Assembly: GCA_023423675.1 (NCBI GenBank)
Contig: JAFAFD010000446.1
Location: 1-19,754 of the forward strand
DNA length: 19,754 bases
Direction: 5' to 3'
Source of the DNA: Pseudomonadota bacterium
GTDB lineage: Bacteria > Pseudomonadota > Gammaproteobacteria > Xanthomonadales > Xanthomonadaceae
Under the pieces are notes generated by a model. That model did not search any database. It was not told the origin of the DNA and saw nothing but the letters and a program-made list of their open reading frames with translations. Below, piece after piece: positions 6,596 through 13,128 of this stretch. A program made the position numbers and the translations under genes. How positions within the stretch are numbered: position 1 is the stretch's first letter; the number at the start of each line of letters is the position of its first letter.

Positions 6596-6601
6596 CATAA
6601 T
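6596..6601 (+). promoter_or_regulatory. Candidate -10 element of the first GST gene
   Basis: CATAAT matches TATAAT at five of six positions and lies 28 bases before the GST start, in the 45-base gap after the lipoprotein gene. No clear -35 is seen, because the expected region falls in the end of the lipoprotein gene. Confidence 0.3.
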
Positions 6602-6629
6602 CGGCGCTTCCCGCAACCGGAGTCGTCGC

Positions 6630-7265
6630 ATGCGCACTACGCTGTATGGGTCTGTCAGCACCGCCTCGCTGGTGGTGCACTGGCTGCTGATCGAACTGGG
6701 CATCGAGCACGAACTGGTGCTGCTGGATTTCGACCGGCGCGAGCACAAGTCGGCGCAGTACCTGGCGCTGAATCCGGCGGGCGTGGTGCCGACGCTGATG
6801 ATCGATGGCCAGGTGCTGACCGAAGCGGCCGCCATCGCGCTGTACCTGGCCGATCGCCACCCCGAGGCCGGTCTGCTGCCGGCAGTGGGTACGTCCGCAC
6901 GCGGCGAGGCGTATCGCTGGATGTTCTGGTGCGCCAACACCCTGCAGCCCGCCTACCGCGCGTGGTTCTACCCGCATGAAGCGGCCGGCGAAGCGAATGT
7001 CGCCGCCACCCAGGCGATGGCCCGGCAACGCCTGGAGGCCGCCTGGCAGCAGATGGCCGCACACCTGCAGACGCAGGGGCCGTATGTGCTGGGCGAGGCG
7101 CCCAGCGTGGTCGATTTCATGCTGGTGATGCTGATGCGCTGGTCGCGCAACATGCCCACGCCCACCGACACCCTGCCAGTGCTGAAGATCTACGCGCAGC
7201 GGATGAAGGCACGCCCGTCGTTCGCCGAGACCTACCGCCGCGAAGGCATTACCGACTGGCTGTGA
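6630..7265 (+). CDS. Glutathione S-transferase family protein
   Basis: A 211-residue cytosolic GST. The thioredoxin-fold N-terminal domain spans about residues 1-80: YGSVSTAS near the active site offers Ser/Thr rather than a clear Cys, the cis-proline loop NPAGVVPTL is at 48-56, and the glutathione-binding TEAAAI follows at about 64-69. An all-helical C-terminal domain follows, with VVDFMLVML as the usual N-capping-box region. It likely conjugates or reduces small electrophiles with glutathione; the substrate is unknown. The start is supported by CGGAG nine bases upstream. It is only distantly similar to the second GST at 14715-15374, so the two are not a recent duplication. Confidence 0.9.
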   Translation: MRTTLYGSVSTASLVVHWLLIELGIEHELVLLDFDRREHKSAQYLALNPAGVVPTLMIDGQVLTEAAAIALYLADRHPEAGLLPAVGTSARGEAYRWMFWCANTLQPAYRAWFYPHEAAGEANVAATQAMARQRLEAAWQQMAAHLQTQGPYVLGEAPSVVDFMLVMLMRWSRNMPTPTDTLPVLKIYAQRMKARPSFAETYRREGITDWL

Positions 7266-7284
7266 TTGCCCGCGTCATGGCGGG

Positions 7285-7346
7285 GTAGAGGCGACCGTTG
7301 GGCGACTCCGCCCTGCGTGCGATAGTCGTCCAACGGTCGACTCTAC
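7285..7346. repeat. Long GTAG...CTAC palindromic repeat, possible bidirectional terminator
   Basis: A 62-base imperfect palindrome with 23-base arms (7285-7307 and 7324-7346) that match at 21 of 23 positions around a 16-base loop. It starts GTAGAGGCGACC and ends GGTCGACTCTAC. It fills the space between two convergent genes: 19 bases after the GST stop and directly next to the arsC-like stop. It shares the GTAG end with the shorter repeats in this window but its stem sequence is different. Confidence 0.75.
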
Positions 7347-7688
7347 CTACAGCAGGTCGAGGACCCGTTCCGGCGGGCGGCACAGGCGCGTGCCCTTGGG
7401 GGTGCGCACGATGGGGCGGTTGATCAGCCGCGGGTGTTCGGCCATCGCAGCCAGCAGGGTGGCGTCATCGGCACCGGCCAGGCCGAGTTCGGCGAACTGC
7501 GGCTCCTTGCTGCGCACCAGGTCGGTGGCGGCAAGGCCGGATTCGGCCAGCACCTGGCGCAGGGTGGCCACGTCAGGGGGGCTGCCCAGGTAGTCGACCA
7601 CCACCGGCTCGATCCCGGCTTCGCGGATCAGCGCCAGCGCGCCGCGCGAATTGCTGCAGGCCGGGTTGTGCCAGATCGTCACCGTCAT
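7347..7688 (-). CDS. arsC: ArsC-family (glutaredoxin-dependent) arsenate reductase-like protein
   Basis: A 113-residue thioredoxin-fold protein close to the E. coli ArsC/YfgD type, which reduces arsenate to arsenite with glutathione and glutaredoxin. The catalytic Cys11 is in HNPACSNSR. The anion-binding arginines are in place: LVRSKE, INRPIVR and LCRPPE. The start at 7688 overlaps the pldA stop as TGATG, implying translational coupling; the in-frame ATG at 7697 would add three residues. No arsR, arsB or acr3 gene is near, and YfgD-type homologues are often outside ars operons, so true arsenate reduction is likely but not certain. Confidence 0.85.
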   Translation of the reverse strand: MTVTIWHNPACSNSRGALALIREAGIEPVVVDYLGSPPDVATLRQVLAESGLAATDLVRSKEPQFAELGLAGADDATLLAAMAEHPRLINRPIVRTPKGTRLCRPPERVLDLL

Positions 7689-8842
7689 CAGAACCACTCC
7701 AGCAGCGATACGCCCACGCCCACGTAGGTGGCCTTGTGGTTGTAGTCGATCATGCTTTCGCCGTAGCCATCGAACACCTGGATGTGGCCACGCAGCAGGT
7801 TGCTGATCGGGAAGCCGTAATCGAGCTGCAGCGCGCCGTGCGAGCGGTCGCCGGTGCGCAGCGAATGGCGTGCCATCAGTGCCACTTCATGGCCGTTGCG
7901 GTTCCAGATCAGGGTCGCGTCGCCGCGGCCCATGTAGTCCTCGATGTCCGGATTGTTGTCATCGCTGCGACTTTCCGGGATGCGGTACCAGGGGCGCAGC
8001 ACCAGCGCCCAGTTCTCGCGGTCCAGGCCGATGTTGAGCATCACCCGGTTCCAGCTGCGCGACAGCGGGTCAGGGCGGCCATTGGACTGGTGGTTGAGGC
8101 TGATCCCGGTCATGCGCCCACGCCAGCCACCGATCGAGTAGCCGTTGCGGAACACCATCATCACTTCCGGCTCGTAATTGGTCTCGCGGAACGGGCGCGA
8201 GTTCTCGGCGTTGTAGGCCTGCCAGCGCGAGCTCTGGGTGTAACCGGCCCAGATGTCACCATTGTCGCCGAACAGGTTCTCGGCGATCTTGGTCTTGAAG
8301 CTGATCTGGAACTTCAGCTCGGTGCTGTCCAGCACCTGCGGCGTGGTCACGCTGTTGGCCGGGTTCGGCGACTGCGGCATCTGGTTCTTGTCACTGGTCC
8401 AGAAGGCAGGCAACAGGTAGACCGGCTTGTAGGCGCGCAGCTGGAACGGGCCCAGCTTGGAGTCCTCGGCCAGCTCCCAGCGGCTGTCCAGCAGCGAGCC
8501 GCGGCCGGCATTGGCCAAGGCGCTGTCGTCTGGTGCCGGGCGGAAGATGTCGCCCACGCGGGTACGCAGCTTTTCTTCGCCCTGGCTGAGGCGCGACGCC
8601 TGGCGCTGTTCACGCAGGCTCTGCGCGGCCTGCTGGGCGGCGGCATCTGCCTCGGCGGTGGCCTGCGCGTTGCGGCCAAACAGACCGTCATAGCAGGCCA
8701 GGCGAGCAGCGTCAGTGTCCACAGCGGCGCAACCAGCCGGCGTAGCGGTGGGAATGGGCGCGATTTCCTGCGCGGCCAGCGGGGCACTGGCCAATGCCAG
8801 CGCCAAAGGCGCAAAGCGGGGAAGCAGCGTGGGGAGGGTCAT
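7688..8842 (-). CDS. pldA: Outer membrane phospholipase A1 (OMPLA)
   Basis: A 384-residue outer membrane beta-barrel lipase that hydrolyses mislocalised phospholipids in the outer leaflet, active as a calcium-dependent dimer. A signal peptide spans residues 1-24 (cleavage after PLAA is likely). The catalytic triad is intact in NHQSNGRPDPLSRSWN: His251, Ser253 and Asn265, with the same 2- and 14-residue spacing as His142, Ser144 and Asn156 of E. coli PldA. Compared with E. coli PldA (289 residues) there is an extra N-terminal segment of about 100 residues with CAAVDTDAARLACYDGLF and an Ala/Gln-rich stretch, as in Neisseria PldA. The chain ends in aromatic F (LEWF), as expected for BAM targeting. 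It overlaps the downstream arsC-like gene by one base. GAAGGG lies upstream of the start. Confidence 0.95.
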   Translation of the reverse strand: MTLPTLLPRFAPLALALASAPLAAQEIAPIPTATPAGCAAVDTDAARLACYDGLFGRNAQATAEADAAAQQAAQSLREQRQASRLSQGEEKLRTRVGDIFRPAPDDSALANAGRGSLLDSRWELAEDSKLGPFQLRAYKPVYLLPAFWTSDKNQMPQSPNPANSVTTPQVLDSTELKFQISFKTKIAENLFGDNGDIWAGYTQSSRWQAYNAENSRPFRETNYEPEVMMVFRNGYSIGGWRGRMTGISLNHQSNGRPDPLSRSWNRVMLNIGLDRENWALVLRPWYRIPESRSDDNNPDIEDYMGRGDATLIWNRNGHEVALMARHSLRTGDRSHGALQLDYGFPISNLLRGHIQVFDGYGESMIDYNHKATYVGVGVSLLEWF

Positions 8843-8964
8843 TGCAGCAGGCCCTTCAAAGGATGAATACGGGAGGATGTACAGTGTGGCGGCTGCCCGC
8901 GGCTACGGCCAGTCCTGCGATTTATGCCCGGCGCGGGCGTGCGCATGGCGTGAAGGCGGCCGCC

Positions 8965-9450
8965 TCACAGGAACCAGGCGAAGGCGAACAGGCCCAGCAT
9001 GGCGATCACCACGGCCAGCTTCAGCGCAAGCCCGAGCAGGATGCCCAGCCACGTGGCGAGGCCGACCTTGGTCGAACGGCCCAGCTCGCGGGTGTGCCAG
9101 TACTCGCCCAGCAGGGCACCCAGCAGCGGGCCGGCGAACAGCCCGATGGGCATGAAGAACAGGCCGACGATGCTGCCGATGAAGGTGCCCCAGAGGGCCT
9201 TGCGACTGGCCCCGACCCGCTGCGCGCCTACCACCGTGGACAGCACGTCGGCCACCAGGGACAGCGCGGTGAGGACCCCGAGAGCCACCAGCGTGGGCCA
9301 GCCGACATGGTCAAAGCCGTCAGCCCATGCCGCGAGCAGCAGGCCGACGAAGACCAGCGGCACCCCAGGCAGGGCCGGCAGGATCACCCCGGCGATGCCG
9401 ACCAGGACGAAAATGACCGCTAGCAGATACAAGATGAATGAGAGGTCCAT
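8965..9450 (-). CDS. DUF456 family inner membrane protein
   Basis: A 161-residue protein that is hydrophobic along almost its full length, with about five predicted membrane spans (roughly 4-23, 27-43, 52-75, 86-116 and 130-160). The LPALPG motif at 24-29 and glycine-rich GTFIGSIVGLFFMPIG are typical of the DUF456 family. No function is established. Start at 9450 has GGGA upstream. It lies 122 bases upstream of pldA on the same strand, a gap long enough for its own pldA promoter, and is divergent from the cold-shock gene. Confidence 0.85.
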   Translation of the reverse strand: MDLSFILYLLAVIFVLVGIAGVILPALPGVPLVFVGLLLAAWADGFDHVGWPTLVALGVLTALSLVADVLSTVVGAQRVGASRKALWGTFIGSIVGLFFMPIGLFAGPLLGALLGEYWHTRELGRSTKVGLATWLGILLGLALKLAVVIAMLGLFAFAWFL

Positions 9451-9478
9451 GCTGTCCCGTATGGTTGTCTTTTTGGGG

Positions 9479-9684
9479 TTGACACTTTGAGATTTTGGCA
9501 GTTGCTTTTTCGTTTTGCTCGGGTTAAGTTGCAGTCGCTGAGCTTGGCAAGGTCACCGTGGATCGTGGCCTGATGAAGCAAGATCTAACCGATCCGCTGC
9601 ATCGTTGCACCTCGCTTCCCCCTTGCTTGTCAGCCGCCCAACAGGCGTTTCCAACAACAAGAGAGTCACCAGGGAGTGAGTGAG
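9479..9684 (+). promoter_or_regulatory. Promoter and long leader of the cold-shock gene
   Basis: A perfect -35 TTGACA is at 9479-9484. The -10 is poor: TTGCTT at 9502-9507 with a 17-base spacer. The zone 9461-9530 is strikingly rich in T compared with its surroundings. Transcription from here would give a leader of about 170 bases, as in cspA-type genes whose leader RNA refolds with temperature. GGATCG (about 9559-9564) can pair with CGATCC (about 9590-9595). The -10 and the exact transcript start are uncertain. Confidence 0.4.
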
Positions 9685-9894
9685 ATGGCTGATCGCGAGA
9701 CCGGTACCGTAAAGTGGTTCAACGATGCAAAGGGCTTCGGCTTCATCAGCCGTGAAAACGGCGAAGACGTGTTCGTGCATTTCCGTGCCATCCAGACCCA
9801 GGGCTTCAAGAGCCTGAAGGAAGGCCAGAAGGTTACCTTCACCGTCGTGCAGGGCCAGAAGGGCCTGCAGGCCGATGCCGTAGAGCCGGTCTGA
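9685..9894 (+). CDS. CspA-family cold-shock protein
   Basis: A 69-residue single cold-shock domain, an OB-fold RNA chaperone that binds single-stranded RNA or DNA. RNP1 is seen as KGFGFI (about residues 15-20) and RNP2 as VFVHF (about 28-32). The length is standard for the family. The ATG at 9685 follows AGGGAG at 9671-9676; the in-frame GTG at 9676 overlaps that ribosome site and is unlikely. Whether it is cold-induced, growth-phase-controlled or constitutive cannot be read from the sequence; the long leader hints at post-transcriptional control. It is closed by a strong terminator. Confidence 0.96.
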   Translation: MADRETGTVKWFNDAKGFGFISRENGEDVFVHFRAIQTQGFKSLKEGQKVTFTVVQGQKGLQADAVEPV

Positions 9895-9916
9895 CGACCC
9901 GCCTGCAATGCATCGC

Positions 9917-9950
9917 ACGAAAAAGGCCCGCGCAAGCGGGCCTTTTTCGT
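9917..9950. terminator. Bidirectional rho-independent terminator
   Basis: A perfect 15-bp inverted repeat (9917-9931 and 9936-9950) with loop GCAA. The inner stem is GGCCCGC/GCGGGCC and the outer part gives A-runs on one side and TTTTT on the other, so it works in both directions. It lies between the convergent cold-shock and glycine-zipper lipoprotein genes. Confidence 0.92.
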
Positions 9951-9973
9951 TGCCACCGTCGGCTGCTGCTGGA

Positions 9974-10471
9974 TCAGCGCAGGACGACGCGGCCGTTGAC
10001 GACGCGGACGTAGGTGTTTTCGCGGATACCGGCCAGGTCGCGCTGGTTGACCACGATGGTGCGGCCATCGTCCATGCGCACGGTGATGTCGTAGGTATCG
10101 CTGGTCACGTTCTTCTGGATCTGGTTGCCGGCGAGGGCACCACCCACCGCGCCTGCGGCGGCGGCGACGTTCTTGTTGCCGCGGCTGCCGCCGGTGTGGT
10201 CGGAGATCTCATGGCCGGCCACGGCACCGACGATGCCGCCAAGGATGGCGCCGGTCGCGCTGGGCGCGGTACGGCCAGAAGCCACGGTGTTGATGCGGGT
10301 CACGATGCCGCAGTCGGCGCAACGATTCTGGTTGTAGCCGTTGTTGTTGCCGTAGCCACCATTGTTGTAGCCACCGTTGTTGTAACCACCGCCGCCGTAA
10401 CCGGGTGAGGTGGCGCAGCCGGCCAGGGCGAGCGTAGCAATGACACTGGCGGCGATGAGCTGGATCTTCAT
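9974..10471 (-). CDS. Glycine-zipper (2TM) outer membrane lipoprotein
   Basis: A 165-residue lipoprotein with lipobox LAGC (Cys19). After it comes a low-complexity Gly/Asn/Tyr stretch (about 24-49) built from YNNGG-like units, then CADCG with Cys51 and Cys54. A glycine-zipper region follows at about 73-117 (GAILGGIVGAVAGHEIS and GAVGGALAGNQIQ), then a small beta-rich C-terminal domain. The zipper part resembles SlyB/PcpY-type envelope lipoproteins that stabilise the outer membrane under stress. AGGAG lies seven bases before the ATG. A distinct 279-residue relative with the same zipper type is at 13129-13968. Confidence 0.88.
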   Translation of the reverse strand: MKIQLIAASVIATLALAGCATSPGYGGGGYNNGGYNNGGYGNNNGYNQNRCADCGIVTRINTVASGRTAPSATGAILGGIVGAVAGHEISDHTGGSRGNKNVAAAAGAVGGALAGNQIQKNVTSDTYDITVRMDDGRTIVVNQRDLAGIRENTYVRVVNGRVVLR

Positions 10472-10600
10472 GGGGCGTCTCCTGGCCGTGAAGGCGGGTG
10501 GAAGGGTGGTACTGCGTCATGCAGCAGGGTGATCGAATCGTCCACTTTCCAACGTGAACAAGGTGCAAATCACGCCAGCCTTCCCCGGCTGGAAGATGAA

Positions 10601-11035
10601 TCAGCGGAAGTCCTGGTGGCAGGCCCGGCAGTCGTCCTGCACGGTCTGCACCACCTTGGCCAGCGCGGCACAGTCACTGGGCGGGGCGGCCAGCGCCGCA
10701 TTGAGGTCCGCCCGGTACTGGCTGGCATGCTGCTGGAAGCGCGCATCGTCCTTCAGCTTGGGAAACGCCAGGTCCAGGTCGTTGGACAGCAGCCGCAGCG
10801 ACTGCAGGCGCGGCTGGCTGTCGGCCAGGCTGCAGCGGTTCTGCTGCTGGGCCTGCTGCAGCAGCTCCGCCTGCCGCTGCATCACGTGCATCAGGCTGTG
10901 CGGGAAGGGATCGCGACCGGCCTGCAGGGCGCGGCCGACCATGACCGTGGCGACCAGGCCGATCAGCAGGCCGAGCACGAGCACGAACAGATAGCGCTGG
11001 GCGCTGGAAGGACGACGGGACGGGCTGGCGTTCAT
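10601..11035 (-). CDS. Membrane-anchored cytochrome c'-like protein
   Basis: A 144-residue protein with one N-terminal membrane span (about 15-37) preceded by Arg-rich residues, so the rest is periplasmic. A mostly helical domain ends in CRACH at residues 136-140, the haem c site, four residues from the C-terminus. A haem motif at the very end of a helical bundle is the layout of class II cytochrome c/cytochrome c', which bind NO or O2 or carry electrons. Two further cysteines, 68 and 122, could form a disulfide. GGAGGAG precedes the ATG. It lies 129 bases upstream of the glycine-zipper gene on the same strand, with no evidence of a shared function. Confidence 0.8.
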   Translation of the reverse strand: MNASPSRRPSSAQRYLFVLVLGLLIGLVATVMVGRALQAGRDPFPHSLMHVMQRQAELLQQAQQQNRCSLADSQPRLQSLRLLSNDLDLAFPKLKDDARFQQHASQYRADLNAALAAPPSDCAALAKVVQTVQDDCRACHQDFR

Positions 11036-11116
11036 GCGGGCTCCTCCATGGGTGATGCGCGGGCGTGCAACGGTGGGTTCGATGGCGGCCCGCTATGGCC
11101 GCCGCTGCCTGCACGT

Positions 11117-11122
11117 TAAAAT
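11117..11122 (+). promoter_or_regulatory. -10 element of tcdA, leaderless type
   Basis: TAAAAT at 11117-11122 matches TATAAT at five of six positions and ends six bases before the tcdA ATG. Transcription would start at or next to the start codon, and no Shine-Dalgarno sequence is present. No clear -35 is visible. Confidence 0.45.
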
Positions 11123-11128
11123 AGCCGC

Positions 11129-11944
11129 ATGAACGAACAGGTCAAACAACGCTTCGCCGGCATCGAACGGCTGTATGGCGTAGGTGCGCTCGAGCGCCTG
11201 CAGGGCAGCCGCGTGGCGGTGGTGGGCATGGGCGGCGTCGGCTCGTGGGTGGTGGAGGCGCTGGCCCGTTCGGCGGTTGGCCACCTGACCCTGATCGACG
11301 CCGATGACATCTGCGTGTCCAACACCAACCGGCAGCTGCCGGCGATGGAGGGCAACTACGGCCGCAACAAGTCCGAGGCGATGGCCGAGCGCTGCCGCGC
11401 GATCAACCCGCAGATCGACGTCGATGCCGTGCAGGCGTTCCTGACCACCGGCAACATGGCCGAACTGCTGGACCGTGGCTTCGACCTGGTCATCGATGCC
11501 TGCGACAGCTTCCGGGTGAAGGTGGAGACCATCGCCTGGTGCCGCCGCCGCAAGCTGCCGCTGCTGACCGTGGGCGCTGCCGGCGGCCGTACCGACCCGA
11601 CCCTGGTGCGCATCCGCGATGTCTCGCGCACCGAGCACGACGCGATGCTGGCGCTGATCCGCAAGAAGCTGCGCAGCGAGTTCAACTTCCCGAAGAACGC
11701 CAAGCGCTATTTCGGCGTACCGGCGGTGTATTCGCTGGAAAACGTGAAGTACCCGCAGGCCGATGGCAGCGTCTGCGGCCTGCGCCCGAACCTGGGCGCC
11801 GATGCCGCGTTGAAGCTGGACTGCGGCGCCGGGCTGGGCGCGGCCACGCACATCACCGGTGCGTTTGCATTCGCTGCGGTCGGCAAGGCGCTGGAAATGC
11901 TGCTGGAGCCGAAGAAGGTCAAGGCCGAAGCCGCGGTGGTTTGA
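11129..11944 (+). CDS. tcdA: tRNA threonylcarbamoyladenosine dehydratase
   Basis: A 271-residue E1-like (ThiF/MoeB superfamily) enzyme, formerly CsdL/YgdL, that uses ATP to cyclise t6A37 of ANN-decoding tRNAs to ct6A. The Rossmann motif GMGGVGSW is at 33-40, followed by IDADD at 56-60 and NTNRQL at 65-70, which contact ATP. DACDS (about 123-127) follows, with KVETIAWC after it, as in the family. Full length. In E. coli it works with the cysteine desulfurase system CsdA-CsdE; neither is in this window. The transcript appears leaderless. It is flanked by a GTAG repeat after its stop. Confidence 0.94.
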   Translation: MNEQVKQRFAGIERLYGVGALERLQGSRVAVVGMGGVGSWVVEALARSAVGHLTLIDADDICVSNTNRQLPAMEGNYGRNKSEAMAERCRAINPQIDVDAVQAFLTTGNMAELLDRGFDLVIDACDSFRVKVETIAWCRRRKLPLLTVGAAGGRTDPTLVRIRDVSRTEHDAMLALIRKKLRSEFNFPKNAKRYFGVPAVYSLENVKYPQADGSVCGLRPNLGADAALKLDCGAGLGAATHITGAFAFAAVGKALEMLLEPKKVKAEAAVV

Positions 11945-11947
11945 CGG

Positions 11948-11970
11948 GTAGCGCGGGGCCATGCCCGGCG
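11948..11970 (+). repeat. GTAG-type palindromic repeat
   Basis: A 23-base element starting GTAGCGCGGGGC and ending GCCCGGCG, with one mismatch from the best stem. It lies three bases after the tcdA stop, between tcdA and the convergent TatD-family gene. Confidence 0.7.
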
Positions 11971-11979
11971 AAGCGGCGA

Positions 11980-12747
11980 TCAGGCGGCCGGCAGCGCGAA
12001 CAGCCGCCGCGAGTTCTCGCTTGTCACCCGTGCCACGGTCTCCACGTCGGTACCGCGCAGCGCGGCCACGTGGCGGGCGATCACCGACAGTCGTGCCGGC
12101 TCGTTGCGCTGGCCGCGGATGCCCGCGTCGGGCTGGTCCGGGGAGTCGGTTTCCAGCAGCAGCTGCTCCAGCGGCATCTCGCGCACCAGGCGCTGCAGGC
12201 GCTGCGCTCGTTCGTAGGTCAGCGGTCCGCCGAGGCCGAGCAGGAAGCCCAGCTTGTCCAGCTGCGCGGCCTGTTCCGGGCTGCCGGGAAAACTATGGAC
12301 CACGCCGCGCAGGCCGCCGATGCGGCGGATCGCGGTGATCACCGCGTCCACCGCGCGGCGCGCATGCACGATCACCGGCAGGTCGAAGTCGCGCGCCAGC
12401 TTCAGCTGGCCAATGAAATAGTCCTGCTGTGTTTCGGCGTCCAGCCCTTCGACGAAGAAATCCAGGCCGCACTCGCCGATCGCGCAGGGACGCTCGCGCT
12501 CGACCCACTCGCGCAGCTGGCCCAGGTGTTCGGGACGATGGTCGGCCAGGAACATCGGGTGCAGGCCATAGGCCGGGTACAGCCCCGGTGCCTGCTGGCA
12601 GACCTCGCGCAGCTTCGGCCAGCTGGCGGCGGTCACCGCCGGCACCACCTGGGCCTGCACGCCGGCCGCACGGGCACGCTCGATCACCGCCGTGCGGTCG
12701 GCGTCGAACTCGCTGGCATCCAGGTGGCAATGGCTGTCGATCAGCAT
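11980..12747 (-). CDS. TatD-family metal-dependent hydrolase (YjjV type)
   Basis: A 255-residue TIM-barrel metallohydrolase of the TatD family; members are metal-dependent DNases or, for some paralogues, D-aminoacyl-tRNA deacylases (reported for TatD relatives). Metal ligands are all present: His6 and His8 (HCH), Glu92 (GECGLD), His128 (IVHARR), His151 (VVHSFPG) and Asp201 (ETDSPD). The LLLETDSPD-QPDAG-RGQ-NEP end resembles E. coli YjjV more than TatD or YcfH. Start at 12747 is two bases after the stop of the 71-residue membrane protein, so the two are probably co-translated. A longer open frame upstream has no family support. Confidence 0.9.
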   Translation of the reverse strand: MLIDSHCHLDASEFDADRTAVIERARAAGVQAQVVPAVTAASWPKLREVCQQAPGLYPAYGLHPMFLADHRPEHLGQLREWVERERPCAIGECGLDFFVEGLDAETQQDYFIGQLKLARDFDLPVIVHARRAVDAVITAIRRIGGLRGVVHSFPGSPEQAAQLDKLGFLLGLGGPLTYERAQRLQRLVREMPLEQLLLETDSPDQPDAGIRGQRNEPARLSVIARHVAALRGTDVETVARVTSENSRRLFALPAA

Positions 12748-12749
12748 GT

Positions 12750-12965
12750 TCAGCGCTGTTCCAGGGGGGGCGGCGTCGCCGCGCTGCGGTTCTTCCAGTT
12801 GGCCAGCAGCAGGGTGCCCAGGCCCAGCACCAGTTCGTCCACGAACGGGATCGGGTCGGGGATGAACAGCGTCAGCGCGAACAGGCCGGCGGTCAGCTTG
12901 AACAGGGTGGGGTAGCGCAGCCGGCGTGCCCATTGCAGGACCGGCAGCAGCATCGGGTTGGCCAT
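12750..12965 (-). CDS. 71-residue membrane protein (DUF6116-like)
   Basis: A small protein with one or two membrane helices. Residues 22-36 are hydrophobic and lead into IPDPIPFVDE (35-44), then a second hydrophobic stretch at 45-56. The PDPIPFVDE turn recalls the IPDFIP turn of DUF1232 proteins; I believe this is the xanthomonad family named DUF6116, but that is from memory. The C-terminus is polar and proline-rich. The start is set by GAGGAG seven bases before the ATG at 12965. It is the first gene of a two-gene unit with the TatD-family hydrolase. Function unknown. Confidence 0.75.
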   Translation of the reverse strand: MANPMLLPVLQWARRLRYPTLFKLTAGLFALTLFIPDPIPFVDELVLGLGTLLLANWKNRSAATPPPLEQR

Positions 12966-13102
12966 GGCGGGACTCCTCGTGGGCGTGCTGCAAACGCTAC
13001 CACGGGCCCTGCATTTCCCGATGCTGAATGGGTTACGGCCGTGAGTGCAAATTGTGGAGATTCCGTTCAGGCAGGCCATGCTGCAATCTGCATCAAGAAC
13101 GT

Positions 13103-13117
13103 TGCGGACGGTCCGCA
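13103..13117 (+). promoter_or_regulatory. 15-bp palindrome next to a ribosome-binding site
   Basis: TGCGGAC-G-GTCCGCA is a perfect 7-bp inverted repeat with a one-base centre. It ends directly before the GGGAG ribosome-binding site (13118-13122) of the glycine-zipper gene. It could be a repressor operator in the divergent intergenic region (12966-13128). A hairpin with a one-base loop is strained, so as RNA it would open at least one base pair. Confidence 0.35.
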
Positions 13118-13128
13118 GGGAGCAGGTC

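Noticed and set aside
4448..6940. 830-codon open frame on the minus strand across fumarase, the lipoprotein gene and GST
   Set aside because: It crosses three well-supported plus-strand genes and a terminator, and its product is low-complexity Arg/His/Gly-rich with no recognisable motif.
8954..8965. AGGCGGCCGCCT palindrome at the end of the DUF456 gene
   Set aside because: It has no T-run, no loop for a stable hairpin, and such GC-only palindromes are expected by chance in this composition.
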